A stretch of DNA of 64,000 bases from Spirochaetales bacterium (GTDB lineage Bacteria; Spirochaetota; Spirochaetia; Treponematales; Treponemataceae), in the NCBI GenBank assembly GCA_003252395.1, contig QKEL01000011.1:186001-250000 (forward strand), read 5' to 3'. The notes beneath the pieces are model-generated. The model made no database searches. It worked only from the letters and a program-made list of their open reading frames with translations, and was not told the origin of the DNA. Made by a program: the position numbers and the translations under genes. Below, piece after piece: positions 61,942-64,000 of this stretch. The stretch's first letter is position 1, and every line of letters begins with the position of its first letter.

Positions 61942-63066
61942 ATGAATCATACCCATACCCTTGCCGAGGCCGCGAGGATCGTCGCGCGCGACGTGCTTGC
62001 CCTCCGTCCGGAGGAGCAATTCCTTATAATCACGAATCCCGGGGGAGACGCGTTCGAGATCAGCAGGGCGCTCTACGAGGCGGCGCTTGAGGCGGGAGCC
62101 GAGGCCACCATCGTGGTACAGCCCGCGAAAACCCAGCTCGATTTCGCGAACCTCGCCACCGTCGCCGCCTTCGGCTCCAATCCCCAGGTTTGCGCCTCGA
62201 TATCCGAAAACAAGCTCGGCAAGGACCGGCTCGCCGGGATTAAGCCCTACGCGACGGCCGAGGGGAAAACCTTCGACCATGCCTTCAACTATCAGCTGAG
62301 CGGCGCGAAGACCCTGCGGGCCATCTGGACCCCCGGCGTCACCGTCGATATGTTCCGCCGCACGGCAGGCATAGACTATTCGCTCCTGCAAAGGCGGTGC
62401 GACGCCATTTCCCGGGCCCTCGAGGGCGCCGAATCCATTCACGTTACCGCGCCCGGCGGCACCGACGTGACCGTTCCCGTCTCGGGCCGAAAGCCCTTCC
62501 GCGACGACGGGAACTTCACCGCGGGCGGCACGGGCGGCAACGTTCCGGCGGGCGAGGTTTTCATCAGCCCGCTTCCCGGACGGGCTGAGGGAGTCATCGC
62601 GTTCGACGGATCGATCAGCCTAAACGAGGGCGACCTGATCGTGAAGGAGCGCGTGCGGGTCGTATACCGGGGCGGTTTCATAACCGAAATATCCGGGGGC
62701 GCGGAGGCGGAACGGCTTCGCGCTTCCATTGAGGCGGGCGAGAAAAAGGCCTTCGAGTTCGAGGCAGAGGGAAAGATACCCGCGGGCACCGGGGCCGCCT
62801 ACGCGAAAAACGCGCGGGGCCTCGGGGAGCTCGGCATCGGCCTGAATCCGGCAGCCCAAATCAGGGGCAACATGCTGGAGGACGAAAAGGCCTTCCATAC
62901 CTGCCATTTCGCCATCGGCAGCAATTACGACGACGACGCCGACGCCATGATCCATCTCGATTGCCTGGTGCGGAACCCCACCATAATCGTTAACTACCCG
63001 GACGGTACGAACACCGTAATAGAACAGGACGGAATTCTCGTGGCGCCCTTCGGAGACATAGAATGA
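61942..63066 (+). CDS. M29-family aminopeptidase, second copy
   Basis: The 374-residue protein has the full M29 residue set: E205 in VPAGEVFISP, E286 in GELGIGLNP, H312 and Y319 in HFAIGSNY, H328 and D330 in MIHLD. Similarity to the copy at 53.3 kb is limited to these segments, so they are old paralogues with different preferences. I start it at the ATG giving MNHTHTLAEA; an upstream in-frame ATG would fall inside the promoter. Its stop overlaps the aldehyde dehydrogenase start (ATGA). Confidence 0.88.
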   Translation: MNHTHTLAEAARIVARDVLALRPEEQFLIITNPGGDAFEISRALYEAALEAGAEATIVVQPAKTQLDFANLATVAAFGSNPQVCASISENKLGKDRLAGIKPYATAEGKTFDHAFNYQLSGAKTLRAIWTPGVTVDMFRRTAGIDYSLLQRRCDAISRALEGAESIHVTAPGGTDVTVPVSGRKPFRDDGNFTAGGTGGNVPAGEVFISPLPGRAEGVIAFDGSISLNEGDLIVKERVRVVYRGGFITEISGGAEAERLRASIEAGEKKAFEFEAEGKIPAGTGAAYAKNARGLGELGIGLNPAAQIRGNMLEDEKAFHTCHFAIGSNYDDDADAMIHLDCLVRNPTIIVNYPDGTNTVIEQDGILVAPFGDIE

Positions 63067-64000
63067 CCACGCAAGGACTCGTGGGCGCGCAACGCGCCTT
63101 TTTCGACTCCGGCGCGACCCGGCCGGTCCCCTTCAGGAAGGAAATGCTCCGCCGGCTCCGCCGCGCCATCCTCGAGCGCGAGGCCGAAATTCTCGCCGCC
63201 GCCAAGGCCGATCTCGGCAAGTCCGATTTCGAGGCTTTCACCACCGAGGTGTACCTCGTTCTGGGCGAGATAGGGCTCATGCTCCGAAAGGTAGGCCCGT
63301 GGGCGCGGCCCCAAACCCGCTACCCCGGGCTCTTTAACCTGCCCGGCAAGGCGGTGCTCCACCGCGACCCCCACGGCGTGTGCCTGGTCATGTCTCCCTG
63401 GAATTACCCCTTCCAGCTCTCGGTCATGCCCCTCGTGGGCGCCATCGCCGCGGGGAACACGGCGGTCCTGAAGCCCTCGGCCTACTCGAAGGCCACTTCG
63501 GCCCTGGTGGCGCGCATGATAAACGAAACCTTTCCCGCGGAGTACCTCCACGCCATAGAGGGCGGTCGCGACGTGAACGCGGACCTGCTCGCCCAGCGCT
63601 TCGACTATATATTCTTCACCGGGAGCGTGGCGGTCGGCAAGGTGGTCATGGAGGCGGCGGCCAAGCACCTGACTCCGGTCACGCTGGAGCTCGGCGGCAA
63701 GAGCCCCTGTATCGTGGACGAAACGGCCGACGTCGCCCTCGCCGCGAAGCGGGCGGCCTGGGGCAAGTGCCTGAACTCCGGGCAAACCTGCGTCGCCCCG
63801 GATTATTTCCTGGTGCACGAGCGGGTTAAGGAGGCCTTCGTCGCGGAACTGCGCGCGGCCATACGGTCTTTCTTCGGAGACGAGCCGCACCGCAACGAAG
63901 AGTATCCCCGCATGATTAACGAGCACCACTTTCGCCGCATCCTGGGCCTGATCGAAGGCGAGCGGGAGACCGCCGGGCGAACGGTTACGGGCGGCCGTGC
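63063..64000 (+). CDS. Aldehyde dehydrogenase (ALDH3-type), cut by the window edge
   Basis: The first 312 codons are present and the gene runs off the right edge. The order of motifs is that of ALDH class 3 enzymes, which oxidise medium-chain or aromatic aldehydes with NAD(P)+: MSPWNYPFQLSVMPL, AGNTAVLKPSAYS, FFTGSVAVGK, the catalytic glutamate in VTLELGGKSP and the nucleophilic cysteine in NSGQTCVAPDY. The ATG overlaps the M29 stop, so the two are translationally coupled. Confidence 0.92.
   Translation, partial: MTTQGLVGAQRAFFDSGATRPVPFRKEMLRRLRRAILEREAEILAAAKADLGKSDFEAFTTEVYLVLGEIGLMLRKVGPWARPQTRYPGLFNLPGKAVLHRDPHGVCLVMSPWNYPFQLSVMPLVGAIAAGNTAVLKPSAYSKATSALVARMINETFPAEYLHAIEGGRDVNADLLAQRFDYIFFTGSVAVGKVVMEAAAKHLTPVTLELGGKSPCIVDETADVALAAKRAAWGKCLNSGQTCVAPDYFLVHERVKEAFVAELRAAIRSFFGDEPHRNEEYPRMINEHHFRRILGLIEGERETAGRTVTGGR

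Noticed and set aside
1..64000. Mobile elements, tRNA or rRNA genes
   Set aside because: I found no transposase, integrase or phage gene, no terminal inverted repeats around a gene, and no tRNA cloverleaf or rRNA signature in the gaps. Small RNAs cannot be excluded by eye.

Overview
The window is a GC-rich (roughly 60-65% by eye), densely packed bacterial chromosome segment with 46 protein genes on both strands. I see no tRNA, rRNA, CRISPR array, phage or insertion sequence. The gene set points to a free-living, carbohydrate-using, diderm spirochaete of the Treponema type. The signs are a single-chain 1,318-residue PurL, an XPB helicase with its helicase-associated partner, an Mla lipid-transport operon with a TPR lipoprotein, periplasmic and outer-membrane proteins, a class III cyclase, a chemoreceptor and GH94 phosphorylases. 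The taxon is inferred from gene content and protein resemblance, not from a search.

Layout. 1-4.3 kb: an ECF transporter S component translationally coupled to nadC-nadA-nadB. 4.4-6.4 kb: htpG, convergent. 6.5-9.3 kb: a secreted DUF1266 protein overlapping a gene for an omptin-like outer-membrane protease. 9.3-11.7 kb: a large radical SAM protein. 11.8-15.3 kb: mlaE-mlaF-mlaD plus a TPR lipoprotein. 15.4-18.1 kb: a CsgG/FlgO-like envelope protein, then an aminotransferase coupled to an Lrp/AsnC regulator. 18.2-23.2 kb: purL and a thioredoxin-fold lipoprotein that lacks the usual cysteines. 23.4-28.2 kb: two CNNM/CorC paralogues and a chemoreceptor. 28.3-40.1 kb: a PerM-type permease, a first GH94 enzyme, a cyclase, an AraC regulator, a GT39-GT2-GtrA glycosylation operon and a cellobiose phosphorylase. 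40.3-53.1 kb: an amino-sugar island. 53.3-64 kb: two M29 aminopeptidases, the helicase pair, two unknown secreted proteins, a metallopeptidase-like protein, rsmE and the start of an aldehyde dehydrogenase cut by the window edge.

The 40-53 kb island is the most coherent system. A binding protein and two permeases would import an oligosaccharide unphosphorylated. Cytoplasmic GH20 and GH3 enzymes and a third GH94-like phosphorylase would split it. NagA and NagB would channel GlcNAc-6-P to fructose-6-P. A ROK repressor gene sits in the middle. Three promoters (binding protein, ROK operon, GH3-nagA-nagB) have the same design: a TTGACA -35, a 16-17 bp spacer, a -10 box, and directly behind or across it a palindrome sharing the core ACAGTG. 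This looks like one local regulon. No GlcNAc kinase is present in the window.

The other points most worth following are the omptin-like protease with both catalytic pairs conserved, the three different GH94 enzymes, the LacI-type palindrome overlapping the -35 of the cellobiose phosphorylase promoter, a perfect 36-bp palindrome at 53.2 kb, and a set of genes whose -10 box lies so close to the start codon that leaderless transcripts are likely.
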